A stretch of 55,977 nucleotides of DNA from a virus. Both the position numbers and the translations under genes were made by a program. Of the stretch, positions 1-9,434 are shown piece by piece. The DNA is taken from positions 1-55,977 of the IMG/VR virus record IMGVR_UViG_3300005264_000596. One strand, given 5' to 3'. The notes under the pieces were generated by a model, which saw only the letters and a list, made by a program, of their open reading frames with translations, did no database searches and was not told the origin of the DNA. The first letter of the stretch is position 1; each line of letters starts with the position of its first letter.

Positions 1-10
1 ATATCTCCTT
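1..10 (-). promoter_or_regulatory. Ribosome binding site of a gene off the left edge
   Basis: Read on the minus strand these bases are AAGGAGATAT, a strong Shine-Dalgarno sequence. It lies just after the stop of the frameshifted tail-tip gene, so the minus-strand virion operon continues beyond the left edge. The start codon itself is outside the window. Confidence 0.5.
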
Positions 11-15
11 TTTAA

Positions 16-457
16 TTAGTATTGTAGATCTCCAAATGCTTCCCATGTATATGTGTAACTACTATTTATAGATGATAATGGAGCATTTGATATACCTGTA
101 CTATTGATATATTGTGTAGATCCTGTAGGATAAGATCTATTTGATGTAGCTGCATGATAATATAATCCATAAGTAGTATAATTTGTAGATGATGTACCTA
201 AAGAATTAGTAGTAGTATATGTACTAACTCCTCCAACCTAAATTAAGTGTAAGTGTAGTTACAGATCCTGCATGTGATCCAGTCGCATATTTAGTTGTAG
301 TTCCTGCAGGGATTCCTCCAACGCCAGCAGCATCTATTGCTGCTATAATGTCTGATACGCTTTGGTTTCCCCCTACTGTTACACCTTGCGATTCTAACTC
401 ATCAATGATTCCTGTTAATTTTGCACCTTGACCTATTATATTTGCATGTTTAGCCAT
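16..457 (-). pseudogene. Tail-tip or fibre protein interrupted by a frameshift
   Basis: The gene starts at 457 with MAKHANIIGQGAKL and reads to a TAG at 224-226 after 77 residues, ending TLNLGWRS. The NLG(F/W) segment normally sits in the middle of phage tail-tip proteins of this kind. From about position 237 a second frame stays open to a TAA at 16-18. It encodes a Ser/Thr/Tyr-rich tail ending in YTWEAFGDLQY, a typical phage fibre C-terminus. The two parts joined give a protein of roughly 150 residues. The switch is near a GGTTGGAGG stretch on the minus strand with no obvious slippery site, so a true frameshift, a deletion or a base-call error are all possible. The role as a virion surface protein is inferred. 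Confidence 0.55.
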
Positions 458-524
458 GATTTATATTCCTCCTTTAAATTAATGTTTTATACATATTAAA
501 ATATAATTATTTTAATAAATTTTA

Positions 525-1325
525 TTATATGCTAGTTTTAGTTACATATACAGTAATCGGAACATCAATACTTTCAGTAGTATCAGATGTAATAGTTACT
601 GAGCCATCTACATATGAAGCACTCCAATCACCATCTTTATCACCTTCTGGTTGAACATCAACTTTACAATTATTTTCTTTAATAAATGCATCATTTACTG
701 TAAGTTGAGTTGTAGAAGCTAAAAATGTAGCTGATATAGCTTTAAACATAGCTTTTTCTGCTATTAGATTTGTTAATGTTGTAGCTAAATTTGGATCGTT
801 ACCTAAAGCTAAAGCTATTTCATTTAAAGTATCTAAAGTTCCAGGAGCAGAATCTACTACACTAGCTATTTTTGCATCTATTTCTGATTCACTTAAAGCT
901 CCATCGATCATCGATACTGGATGTGATGATGGATGTACATAGTTCTCAGAATTAGATAATTTATATTTATCATCCCAGCTAAATGCAGGATATGGATAAA
1001 ATACTGATTCTAAACTATCATAAACTAATATAACTCTTCCGCTTAATCCATCAGCTGGAACATTTACTATAGGACTAACTGAAATAACTATTGGAATTGC
1101 AGCACTACCATCAACAGATACAGTGCTATTTCCAGTATTAGCTGATACAAAATTAGCACGTATTATATCTCCATTATCACCATCGAATGTTCCATCAGTA
1201 TTAATTGTATAATTATTTGTCCCTGAAGTTTCTAAATATCTTACTCCAGGCATAACATCACTATCAAGTTTCTCATCTAGCAATGTATCTCTAATAGGGA
1301 TTAGATCACCTACATTATAACTCAT
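525..1325 (-). CDS. Tail fibre protein
   Basis: This 266-residue protein has in its middle the stretch DSAPGTLDTLNEIALALG followed by NDPNLATTLTN, a signature of many T-even-like tail-fibre proteins. Just before it is a HPSSHP motif of the kind found in metal-binding fibre repeats. The C-terminal third is beta-rich and Thr/Val-rich, as in fibre tips. No signal peptide is visible. The gene overlaps the end of the upstream gene by 11 nt, so the two are probably translated together. It likely forms part of the host-binding or baseplate-attached fibre; receptor and exact position cannot be read from sequence. Confidence 0.7.
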   Translation of the reverse strand: MSYNVGDLIPIRDTLLDEKLDSDVMPGVRYLETSGTNNYTINTDGTFDGDNGDIIRANFVSANTGNSTVSVDGSAAIPIVISVSPIVNVPADGLSGRVILVYDSLESVFYPYPAFSWDDKYKLSNSENYVHPSSHPVSMIDGALSESEIDAKIASVVDSAPGTLDTLNEIALALGNDPNLATTLTNLIAEKAMFKAISATFLASTTQLTVNDAFIKENNCKVDVQPEGDKDGDWSASYVDGSVTITSDTTESIDVPITVYVTKTSI

Positions 1326-2049
1326 TTGTACTCACCACCTCTAAAAATATATTGCCACTCTTGACAACAATTTTATATTTTTGTCCAGGAATATCTTGAT
1401 CTTCAATTATAACATCAGATACGATATTAGTATCATTCCATCTATCTTTGTCCATTTGTGTAACATGAACAATATTATCATTAATATGATCATCAATAAT
1501 ATTTTTTTCATTTTGTGTTGTATGAATTTCAGTATTATTCATATGGGCATTAGATCTATATTTAAGGTGTGAAGGACTATTACTTAATTGCTCATCTCCA
1601 ACACTTGCTAAAGATATCATAGATCCATCTATATAATCATATATTTCTGGAGCATGAATATTTTTAAGTAATAATAAATCATAACTCCAATCACTATGCC
1701 AAGGTTCACTTTCTAAATTAATTATAGTATGACCATCTAGTTCATATTCTATTCCTAATGTTTTATATATACCTCCAATATAAACTTGAAGTAAATCATT
1801 TTCATTAGTTGCATTAAATTCTGGTATAATTATTTCAATAGAATTTGTATCTTGCCCAATTAGACTATTTTGCCTATATGATTTAATCATAAAATTAGAT
1901 GCTGCTTGTCCAACTTGGATATTTGTAGCTCCATCTGTTGATTTGACATATATTGCACCAGCATCCATGTCTACAATAAGTTCTCTAGGTTTAGCTATAC
2001 TTTCTAGATCATATGGTAATGTCAAAACAGCTAATCTAGTATCTATCAT
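1315..2049 (-). CDS. Baseplate or fibre-associated virion protein
   Basis: The protein has 244 residues. An N-terminal stretch (MIDTRLAVLTLPYDLES) is followed at about residues 80-130 by a beta-rich module with YIGGIYKT, a Tyr-containing hairpin and a Trp-rich end. The same module occurs three times in the 970-residue structural protein at 42696-45608. Near residue 185 is HVTQMDKDRWN, which resembles the H-x-T-x-x-x-x-x-x-W-N motif common in phage fibre and baseplate proteins. It lies in one minus-strand operon with the tail fibre gene. A structural role at the tail end is inferred from these motifs and context. Confidence 0.6.
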   Translation of the reverse strand: MIDTRLAVLTLPYDLESIAKPRELIVDMDAGAIYVKSTDGATNIQVGQAASNFMIKSYRQNSLIGQDTNSIEIIIPEFNATNENDLLQVYIGGIYKTLGIEYELDGHTIINLESEPWHSDWSYDLLLLKNIHAPEIYDYIDGSMISLASVGDEQLSNSPSHLKYRSNAHMNNTEIHTTQNEKNIIDDHINDNIVHVTQMDKDRWNDTNIVSDVIIEDQDIPGQKYKIVVKSGNIFLEVVSTNEL

Positions 2050-2096
2050 TATGAATACCTCCTTTACTTTAATTTTTAATTATATGTTAAATATAT

Positions 2097-5000
2097 CTAT
2101 ATTAGTTCTTGTCTAGGCATAGGATTAATTGCTGTAACACTAGCATCTATTTCTATGACTTGAGTATCTGATAATGACAACACAGATCTATCTAATCTAC
2201 CATGTGTAAAATATATTTTAGAATTAATACTAGATAAACTTATCATAAGATTAATATAATTTATAGTATTATTAGGTATTTCTTCACGTTTAGAATGTAA
2301 TCTAATCCATCTTTTTTGTGGTATATCTTTTAATAAAGTATTACCATCAGAATCATGTAATGTAGTTATATCATACATACTAGTTTTAGTATTATTAAAT
2401 CCAACAATTTTAATAGTATCTTCTTCAGCATCATTAGGTATATCAAGCCATACATAAATTCCACTACTAAAAGCATCATTAGAAACTAATGTAAATAATT
2501 CTTTATATATTATATTAATTTTACCAATATCATTTGTTTTAGTAATGCCTGTAATATCCTCAGATGATTCAAATGGTGTAAATTCTATAACATTTAAATT
2601 TGCATATTCGGCACCATCTAATCCATGTATGATTATATCATTTGAAGCTATTTGTGGTCTATTTATAAATTTTTCTAAAGAATGTTCAACCAATGCATAA
2701 TTATAAAAATGAGATGTATCTAATACATCTATATCTTCTAACCAATGTTTACTCAATACTTCATATTGAATTTGTTTTTCACTAAACATTGAATTTTTCA
2801 TATTTGGTTCTATATCTGTAATAATGGTATCCTCTATTCCATGCAATAATTTTAAACTATCATATGGTAATCGTCTATTATACAAACACCAAATATCCGT
2901 AGCATCACAGTAAAGATCGAATACATCATCTCTGTAATCAATATTTTTAATCAAAGTTACATTATCTAATGTTTGAATATCATAAGTAACAGCAAATCCT
3001 ATACTTGATAATTTTTTAAACCATTTTTCTGATATTCTTTTTCCATTAATAAATAATGATACGCTTTTAGAAGTTATAGGAAATCCTAATATATCTCTAT
3101 TATCGAATACTATTAAGTTATTATCTGGTAAATGAGGTATATATGTTTCAGATATAGGCTCTGGTAAATAAAACACATCAACAGTATCCCCAACATTTAA
3201 TTTATATTCTAATAAAAGATAATGCTTTGGTATTGGAAGATCTTCCCTTGTAGGGATATACGTATTATGAATAACATCTAGCCTTCTACCATTTACATAC
3301 ACTAAATAATGATCAGGATTTTTACAATATAAAAATTCATTATCTAAATAAATATAATGGATATTAGCATCATAATCTACAGGAGTGAATTGCATTCTTC
3401 TAAATTGTCTAGAAGATACCATTTTGATTTGTTTACCATAATAAAATGGATCTAATTCATATGATATCATATTATTATCTTCATCAATAATATTATAATC
3501 AACTTTATATTGTCTACAAATATTATCATTTAAATTAAAATCATGATATTTTGGAGTGATTGAATAAAATATTCTATCTGATTTATTTATAGTACATCCA
3601 TCGCCTCTAATAATACCAGGTTCATCTATTCGTATATCAATTGTTTTATTAAATATATTTAAAAAGAATTCTATATCAACTACATCAGTATCATTCAATT
3701 CAGAAGAATCAAAAATAATTGTAAAGTGTTCAGCATATTCATTAATATATGCTGGTGTATATAATAATCCATTAAAATATATAATTGCTTTATTATTTAA
3801 TGATTCTTTTATATCTTTGGATACATTGATTTCGTAATATCCATCCTCTCTCAATACTCCTATTTCTTTAATTTCTGATCCAGAATAAGATATAATCTTA
3901 TTTTTTATATGATTATTAAAATAATCATCAAGTAATTCACTATTATAATTAAACACATCAGAAAATAATTTTTCCATATTTTCTTCATAATTTAAAGATG
4001 TATCTTGTACCATATTAAATATCTCAAAAATTTTATCAGCATATATTTTTCTAGTACTAAATTTATCTAGATTATATCTAGATAACTTATATGCATTATC
4101 AATAGAATCCCATGTTTTTGTATTATGAAATAACTTAAATATATATGAATCTTCAAATGGTTGTAAATCTCCCATATCATTAAAAATCTTAACTACATCA
4201 TTAGGGTTTAATAGATAATTATCTTTAAATACTAAATAATTTTCCTTCCAAAATCTATGTCCATCAAATTCTGGAAAAGGATCCTCCATAATACTTGCAG
4301 GTCCTTCTGCATAATATATATGCTCTCTAATATTATTTATAAATGATACATTATTAATTATTAATGGCATCATTTCATATTCTTCATTAGTATATACCAT
4401 TCCATTATGCATTATAAATATAGTATTATCAGTATATTCATTTGAATATTCCACATTCATATTAAATAATAAAGTTCTAATATTAGAAAATTCTCTACGT
4501 CTATTATAAATAGATTTAATTTTAATATAATAAATTTCTGAATTAACTGAATATATTTTTAATAAATTAGATTCAGAATATTCTGAATCTGTATTAAATA
4601 GATTTTCTGTAATATTAATATTTATTATATTATTAGTATATGAAAAAGATAAACTATTATTATTTAAATTAATCCCTGTGATATTATTGCCAGATGATTT
4701 TATTTCTAATATTAACCCATCATTAAATTCCATTGGAACTTTTGGAATTCTTATATTTTCTATAGAAGCTACAGGTGTTGATGTATTTTCTAAACCAATA
4801 TAGAAATCATATTTATAAAAATTAGGAATTTCTAAATACATATATCTGTCATCTGATATAACTCTTATTTTTTTAGGGTCTATTACTTCATCATCTATAA
4901 ATAATAAAAATGGATTAATATCTCCAGAATTAATTAAATCAGATAATAACCCATCAAATGGTTTTCTAAAACTTCCTCTTTTGATATCATATATATTATT

Positions 5001-5192
5001 AACTTTAAGAAGTAATTCTTCTGTAGAATATGTTTTTTCTAAATATTTATATTCTCCAGAAGTTACTTCAGTTATATTTAAATCAAATAATTGTGGAATA
5101 TTATATTTTTGAGTATTTAATAGATTATCATAACTATGCATTTTTAAATTCGTTATTAATTTTTTTGCAAGTTGTCTATCGTAATTAATCAT
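2097..5192 (-). CDS. Large virion structural protein, probably tail or baseplate
   Basis: This 1031-residue protein is rich in Asn, Ile, Tyr and Asp and has no transmembrane segment or enzyme motif that I recognise. It has several beta-hairpin-like segments centred on a Gly: IYFNGLLYTPAY, VYVNGRRLDV, LFINGKRISE and MHNGMVYTNEEY. These resemble the GG modules in the 244- and 970-residue structural proteins. The C-terminal 150 residues look like a jelly-roll or carbohydrate-binding fold (YVWLDIPN, IRLHSKRE), but that is weak. Its size, beta richness and place in a virion operon suggest a tail or baseplate component. I cannot name it further. Confidence 0.55.
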   Translation of the reverse strand: MINYDRQLAKKLITNLKMHSYDNLLNTQKYNIPQLFDLNITEVTSGEYKYLEKTYSTEELLLKVNNIYDIKRGSFRKPFDGLLSDLINSGDINPFLLFIDDEVIDPKKIRVISDDRYMYLEIPNFYKYDFYIGLENTSTPVASIENIRIPKVPMEFNDGLILEIKSSGNNITGINLNNNSLSFSYTNNIININITENLFNTDSEYSESNLLKIYSVNSEIYYIKIKSIYNRRREFSNIRTLLFNMNVEYSNEYTDNTIFIMHNGMVYTNEEYEMMPLIINNVSFINNIREHIYYAEGPASIMEDPFPEFDGHRFWKENYLVFKDNYLLNPNDVVKIFNDMGDLQPFEDSYIFKLFHNTKTWDSIDNAYKLSRYNLDKFSTRKIYADKIFEIFNMVQDTSLNYEENMEKLFSDVFNYNSELLDDYFNNHIKNKIISYSGSEIKEIGVLREDGYYEINVSKDIKESLNNKAIIYFNGLLYTPAYINEYAEHFTIIFDSSELNDTDVVDIEFFLNIFNKTIDIRIDEPGIIRGDGCTINKSDRIFYSITPKYHDFNLNDNICRQYKVDYNIIDEDNNMISYELDPFYYGKQIKMVSSRQFRRMQFTPVDYDANIHYIYLDNEFLYCKNPDHYLVYVNGRRLDVIHNTYIPTREDLPIPKHYLLLEYKLNVGDTVDVFYLPEPISETYIPHLPDNNLIVFDNRDILGFPITSKSVSLFINGKRISEKWFKKLSSIGFAVTYDIQTLDNVTLIKNIDYRDDVFDLYCDATDIWCLYNRRLPYDSLKLLHGIEDTIITDIEPNMKNSMFSEKQIQYEVLSKHWLEDIDVLDTSHFYNYALVEHSLEKFINRPQIASNDIIIHGLDGAEYANLNVIEFTPFESSEDITGITKTNDIGKINIIYKELFTLVSNDAFSSGIYVWLDIPNDAEEDTIKIVGFNNTKTSMYDITTLHDSDGNTLLKDIPQKRWIRLHSKREEIPNNTINYINLMISLSSINSKIYFTHGRLDRSVLSLSDTQVIEIDASVTAINPMPRQELI

Positions 5193-5211
5193 TTAAATAC
5201 CATCCTTTTTT

Positions 5212-6165
5212 TTAATTAAATGTAGCTTCACCTATAGACATAATAGTTCTAGTAAAATCTACTAAACGAGAACCAACTATTTTCTCTATAGTTTTCTGAT
5301 TATTGATATATGCACCTACATATACATCTGTTAGCATTGTTGCAAAAGTTGGAAACATTTCCAATCCAAATATTGTGCAATGATGATACATATGAACCCA
5401 TTTATCAGTAAATGCTTGTGTATCTAGATTAGATAATTTTAATATTTTATTTAAACCATCTATAAATGTTTTAAAATTAGTATATAAATCTTCTTCATAT
5501 ATATTCATTACTGATATTTGAGAATCTGCAATATTTGATATCTTTTTAGGGATATTGATAGCAGATGATGAATTTGGATCTAATTGTAATACATTTATTG
5601 TATAGAATCTAGCTGATAAATACATTATCTTAGCTTTCATTTGTTCATCTACAGAAACTTTGTATAATAAATCCATAATATTAGTAAATAATCTAGCATA
5701 AGCTTCTGTTCCGTTAGCAGTTAAAGATGAGTTATTTATTAACCTTCTTGGATCCATTACATATAAATAATTTGTCATTGCTGATAATATTCTACTAATA
5801 AAAACATCTATTCCATTTTGTGTATATACAACCCATTCTCCGTTATCATTTCTTATAATATCTGATATGTCTATGAATATTTTTATTGCATTATCATTTC
5901 TTGCATCTCTTCCAGCAAAAGCTTTAAAACTCTTAGGAGCAGGTTTAGCTGGTTGACTTACTAATATTATATTATTATTATTTAACACATTAACTATAGC
6001 ACTACTTTTTTGTCTTTTCTTTACAGAATATATTATATCTTTAAAATTATCATCTGTTTTATCCACTCTAGGATATTTCATCATAATCTCATATATTATA
6101 CTATCATAATCTGATTTAGAATATATATACGATTCTCTAAATGATTTGGCATTTGTTCTATTCAT
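5212..6165 (-). CDS. Unknown protein at the head of the left virion operon
   Basis: The protein has 317 residues and starts MNRTNAKSFRESYIYSKSDY. It is mostly alpha-helical by composition, with no membrane segment or known catalytic motif. A clear ribosome binding site (AGGAGG, minus strand) precedes the start, and the gene is the first of the left minus-strand operon, 19 nt before the 1031-residue structural gene. Its 114-nt upstream region is shared with the divergent nuclease gene and does not contain the 20-nt promoter motif seen elsewhere in the window. A virion or assembly role is suggested by context only. Confidence 0.45.
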   Translation of the reverse strand: MNRTNAKSFRESYIYSKSDYDSIIYEIMMKYPRVDKTDDNFKDIIYSVKKRQKSSAIVNVLNNNNIILVSQPAKPAPKSFKAFAGRDARNDNAIKIFIDISDIIRNDNGEWVVYTQNGIDVFISRILSAMTNYLYVMDPRRLINNSSLTANGTEAYARLFTNIMDLLYKVSVDEQMKAKIMYLSARFYTINVLQLDPNSSSAINIPKKISNIADSQISVMNIYEEDLYTNFKTFIDGLNKILKLSNLDTQAFTDKWVHMYHHCTIFGLEMFPTFATMLTDVYVGAYINNQKTIEKIVGSRLVDFTRTIMSIGEATFN

Positions 6166-6279
6166 TTTTATCCTCCTATTTTTTTTATATTATAATTATT
6201 ATTATTATGTTCAATATATAAAAAAGTACACTATGCTTAACAAATATGTATACAATAATATATTAAGGAGAATATAAAA

Positions 6280-7002
6280 ATGAATATATTAAATAATATT
6301 ACAGTTAAACCAGATATTGCTAATACACATTATGAATTTAATAATAATAAAGTCCCAAGAGTTACTCATATATTATCGAGTATGCTTCATGAAGATAGTT
6401 TGATGTTCTGGGCTAATTCACTTGGGTGGAAAAGACAAAGTTATTCTAAGACATTAAAAAAGGCTGCATCAATTGGAACTTTTGTACATGAATATATAGA
6501 GTCATTTTTAAGAGGAAATGAAATTGATTTAGAAGTAGTTCCTATTGAATTAAGAGAAGAGGTATCATATGGATTTAAAAGTTTTATATTATGGTATAAA
6601 AAATTAATTAAAAATAATGAAATAGAAATTATTAATATGGAACAGCAATTAATATGTGAATGGTATGGAGGAACATATGATTTATTAATAAAAATTAATG
6701 GTAAAGTATATCTTGTAGATTATAAAACGTCAAAGCATATAGGATATCGATATTATATGCAGCTTAGTGTATATAAAGATTTATTAGAAAGAGATATTAA
6801 AATAGATGGAATTATAGTATTACAAGTAAGTAAAGAATCTATAGGTTATAATGAATATATCTTATATTCAGATAATCCTCTACATGCTGAATATATGAAT
6901 AGTTGTGTACAGACATTTAGAGGTTTAGTTTATTCATATTATGGAAGATTACACTTAGAACAAGAAGCTAATAATATAAATTTCAAGCAATTAAATTATT
7001 AA
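6280..7002 (+). CDS. RecB/Cas4-type PD-(D/E)XK nuclease
   Basis: The protein has 240 residues. At about 130-155 it shows GGTYDLL, then YLVDYKTSK, then the helix YYMQLSVYKDLL. This is the D-x(n)-(D/E)-x-K core plus the QxxxY helix of RecB-family nucleases. The N-terminal PRVTHILSSM and HEYIESFLRG parts match the same family of phage exonucleases. No Cys cluster for an iron-sulfur centre is seen, so it is not a classical Cas4. It is followed by the Mre11-like nuclease and the replicative helicase, which suggests DNA end processing in recombination or in host DNA breakdown. It is the first gene of the rightward replication block. Confidence 0.75.
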   Translation: MNILNNITVKPDIANTHYEFNNNKVPRVTHILSSMLHEDSLMFWANSLGWKRQSYSKTLKKAASIGTFVHEYIESFLRGNEIDLEVVPIELREEVSYGFKSFILWYKKLIKNNEIEIINMEQQLICEWYGGTYDLLIKINGKVYLVDYKTSKHIGYRYYMQLSVYKDLLERDIKIDGIIVLQVSKESIGYNEYILYSDNPLHAEYMNSCVQTFRGLVYSYYGRLHLEQEANNINFKQLNY

Positions 7003-7017
7003 TATTAGGAGGATTTT

Positions 7018-7491
7018 ATGATATTAAAAGTATATAAAAAATATATAAATTCTCTAAAAAGTAATATGATATATAAATATATATTAAAAAAATTATTATT
7101 TATGTATTCATATCTATATAAAACAAATATTTCTTATGTTGATATTAATATAGTATCTATGATATTTAATTTAAGTATTCTGACAAATAAATCTAATATT
7201 GATATACATGCAGATATAAGAGAAAACAATAGTATAAGAAGTGTTAATATAGATATGGGAGATTATAATTGTATAATTAAAGAGAATATGTATAATACAT
7301 ATTCTATATCTATAAATTATAATATAAATGATTATATTCAAATAATAAATAATTATTGCATGTCTTGTGAGAATACTAATATACTTACATGTAATGATAT
7401 ATTCAAATATAATTTAAAGCATAATAATTATATTTTAAGTTTACAAATTAATAGAGAATTAATGTATATATTAAGAATGATATTAAAATAA
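7018..7491 (+). CDS. Small unknown protein in the replication block
   Basis: The protein has 157 residues and is very rich in Ile, Asn and Tyr, with a basic N-terminus (MILKVYKKYINSLKSNMIYK). I see no membrane helix, zinc site or enzyme motif. A GGAGG site precedes the start, and it sits 15 nt after the RecB-like nuclease and 14 nt before the Mre11-like gene, so it is almost surely in the same transcript. It does not resemble another protein in this window clearly enough to call it a paralogue. Its role is unknown. Confidence 0.5.
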   Translation: MILKVYKKYINSLKSNMIYKYILKKLLFMYSYLYKTNISYVDINIVSMIFNLSILTNKSNIDIHADIRENNSIRSVNIDMGDYNCIIKENMYNTYSISINYNINDYIQIINNYCMSCENTNILTCNDIFKYNLKHNNYILSLQINRELMYILRMILK

Positions 7492-7505
7492 AAAGGAGAT
7501 GGATA

Positions 7506-8726
7506 ATGCTAGATTGCCCATTTAATATAGTAGATAAAAATGATGGTATAGAAAGATCTATTAATGAAATATCGTATAGAAAACAAATAAAAAGATTACC
7601 AATTATTCATGTATCTATTGCAGATTTACATTTCGGAGCAATGGATCCAAAATATCAATATGACATTCTTTATAATCAATTTATTTCAGTTATAGATACA
7701 ATTCATTTCGATTTGTTAACTATAAATGGTGATATATTTCATCATAAATTTATGTCTAATTCTGATGTAGTATTATATGCAATGAAGTTTATAGATGATA
7801 TATGTAACGTATGCAGAAATAAACAAAATAATCCTACAATTATAATTCTTAGTGGAACTAAATCACATGATGCTGGACAATTAAAATTATTTTACCACTA
7901 TATAACAGATAAGAGTATTGATATACGTATAGTAGAACAAGTTAAATTTGAATATGCTCAAGGAGCTAAAATATTATGTATTCCTGAGTTATATGATATG
8001 GGTCAAGATTATTATAATTTCTATTTAAATCAGTTTTATGATTTAAGTATAATGCATGGAGTTTTAGATGGTGCTATCTATCAAGCAGAGTCACAAGAGT
8101 CTGGTTTACACTCTTCAAGAGCACCGTCATTTAAAATGAGTGATTTTCAGCATAATCAAGGATATATATCTGCTGGGCATATCCACACCCCAGGATGTCT
8201 TAAAAAACATTTTTATTATAATGGATCTCCATTAAGATGGCAATTTGGAGAAGAACAAGATAAAGGGTTTATGATATTTCTATATGATCTTGATTCTGGA
8301 AGTTATACTATGCAATTTATACCAGTACAATCTAAAATATATAATACAATAAATATAGATAATCTATTGGACCAAGACCCATTAAAATCTACACTATATA
8401 TAGATAAATATAAGAAGGAAAATAACATAGATTTTTTAAGACTAAAAGTGACTGATTTGTCTTCTGAAGATCGTTTGAGTAATATAGATATAATAAAAAA
8501 ATACTACCGAAACAACACTTTAGTAAAAATAAATATTGACCGTAAAATAAGTCAACAAATTAATCTTAAAGAAGTTGAAGAGGAAAATAAAGAATTAGAA
8601 GAATATTCCTTTTTGTTAGATAATTCATATACTTCTCATGAAAAATTAGTTATGTATATCAATCATGAAAAAAAATATGAATATATTACGTTAGATGAAT
8701 ATAAAAAATTATTAAACGACATATGA
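7506..8726 (+). CDS. SbcD/Mre11-like metallophosphoesterase nuclease (T4 gp47 type)
   Basis: The 406 residues follow the calcineurin-like phosphoesterase order: SIADLHFG (about residue 38), TINGDIFHH (about 77), ILSGTKSHD (about 118), IMHGVLDG (about 185) and ISAGHIHTP (about 221). These supply the metal-binding Asp and His residues of Mre11/SbcD. The motif usually read GNHD is GTKSHD here, with a two-residue insertion. The C-terminal part has charged helices typical of the region that binds the Rad50/SbcC partner, but no SbcC/gp46 gene is in this window. It probably resects DNA ends during recombination-dependent replication. Confidence 0.85.
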   Translation: MLDCPFNIVDKNDGIERSINEISYRKQIKRLPIIHVSIADLHFGAMDPKYQYDILYNQFISVIDTIHFDLLTINGDIFHHKFMSNSDVVLYAMKFIDDICNVCRNKQNNPTIIILSGTKSHDAGQLKLFYHYITDKSIDIRIVEQVKFEYAQGAKILCIPELYDMGQDYYNFYLNQFYDLSIMHGVLDGAIYQAESQESGLHSSRAPSFKMSDFQHNQGYISAGHIHTPGCLKKHFYYNGSPLRWQFGEEQDKGFMIFLYDLDSGSYTMQFIPVQSKIYNTINIDNLLDQDPLKSTLYIDKYKKENNIDFLRLKVTDLSSEDRLSNIDIIKKYYRNNTLVKINIDRKISQQINLKEVEEENKELEEYSFLLDNSYTSHEKLVMYINHEKKYEYITLDEYKKLLNDI

Positions 8727-8741
8727 TAGGATGGTATAATT

Positions 8742-9434
8742 ATGATATCTATAGATAGACGAGACAAATATAAACAGATGGGCAAATCTCAAATTAATAA
8801 ATCAAATAAAGTCATTGATATAAATTTTGATCTAGAGTCTTTAAATTTAATGTGTTTATATATCGTATCTGAGAACGCTTCAGTTAGACGTTCACATTTA
8901 ATAAATATGAGAAATTTATTTAATGCATTAAATATGAATGCATATATAAATGATGAGTCAAAAATTGATAGAGTTCGTTTTATAACAAAAGGATTAGATG
9001 CTCGGTTAGATGCTAATTTGAAAAATCCATATTTAATTATAAAATATATTAATGGTGGATTAATGGATGATAATATTATTGATCTAGATAATCTTAATCA
9101 TAAACTTTCTAATGAAGAAATATTATGGATAGATAAAACTATTTCAGACTCATTAAACTATAGTTTTATGTATAATAATATTAAGAATATGAGAAATATT
9201 ATAACAAAATTTGAGTCTGAGGATTATAGTAGTAAATCAGAAGCTGTTAATGAATATAAAGAATTTATTAAGCAATCAAACAACAGTATTAGACAAACTA
9301 GAATAGAAGATAAATCAGAAGCAATATTTTCATTAATACTGGAATGCAAGGACTTAATGAGATGTTTGGTGGAGGTCTATATAGTGGTAGAACATATATG
9401 TTTTTTGGATTATCTGGTGGTGGAAAATCTATAA
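8742..9434 (+). CDS. DnaB-like replicative helicase, N-terminal part (frame 1)
   Basis: The 230-residue frame is followed within 100 nt by the ATPase half of a DnaB/gp41-like helicase in another frame. The first 195 or so residues are helical, as in the N-terminal collar domain of such helicases, and lead into the linker (RQTRIEDKSEAIFS). After about 9330 the frame becomes Cys/Val-rich and unlike a protein domain, while the second frame reads IFINTGMQGLNEMFGGG, the expected beginning of the RecA fold. The real product is therefore probably one protein of about 555 residues made by joining the frames near 9314-9341. The real end of this part is near 9330 rather than 9434. Confidence 0.6.
   Translation: MISIDRRDKYKQMGKSQINKSNKVIDINFDLESLNLMCLYIVSENASVRRSHLINMRNLFNALNMNAYINDESKIDRVRFITKGLDARLDANLKNPYLIIKYINGGLMDDNIIDLDNLNHKLSNEEILWIDKTISDSLNYSFMYNNIKNMRNIITKFESEDYSSKSEAVNEYKEFIKQSNNSIRQTRIEDKSEAIFSLILECKDLMRCLVEVYIVVEHICFLDYLVVENL

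Noticed and set aside
6166-6279. The 20-nt promoter motif in the divergent region of the left virion operon
   Set aside because: The region is AT-rich but no copy matches the core TATATATTATAWTAATGA; I could not define a clear late-promoter motif from the few virion operons here.
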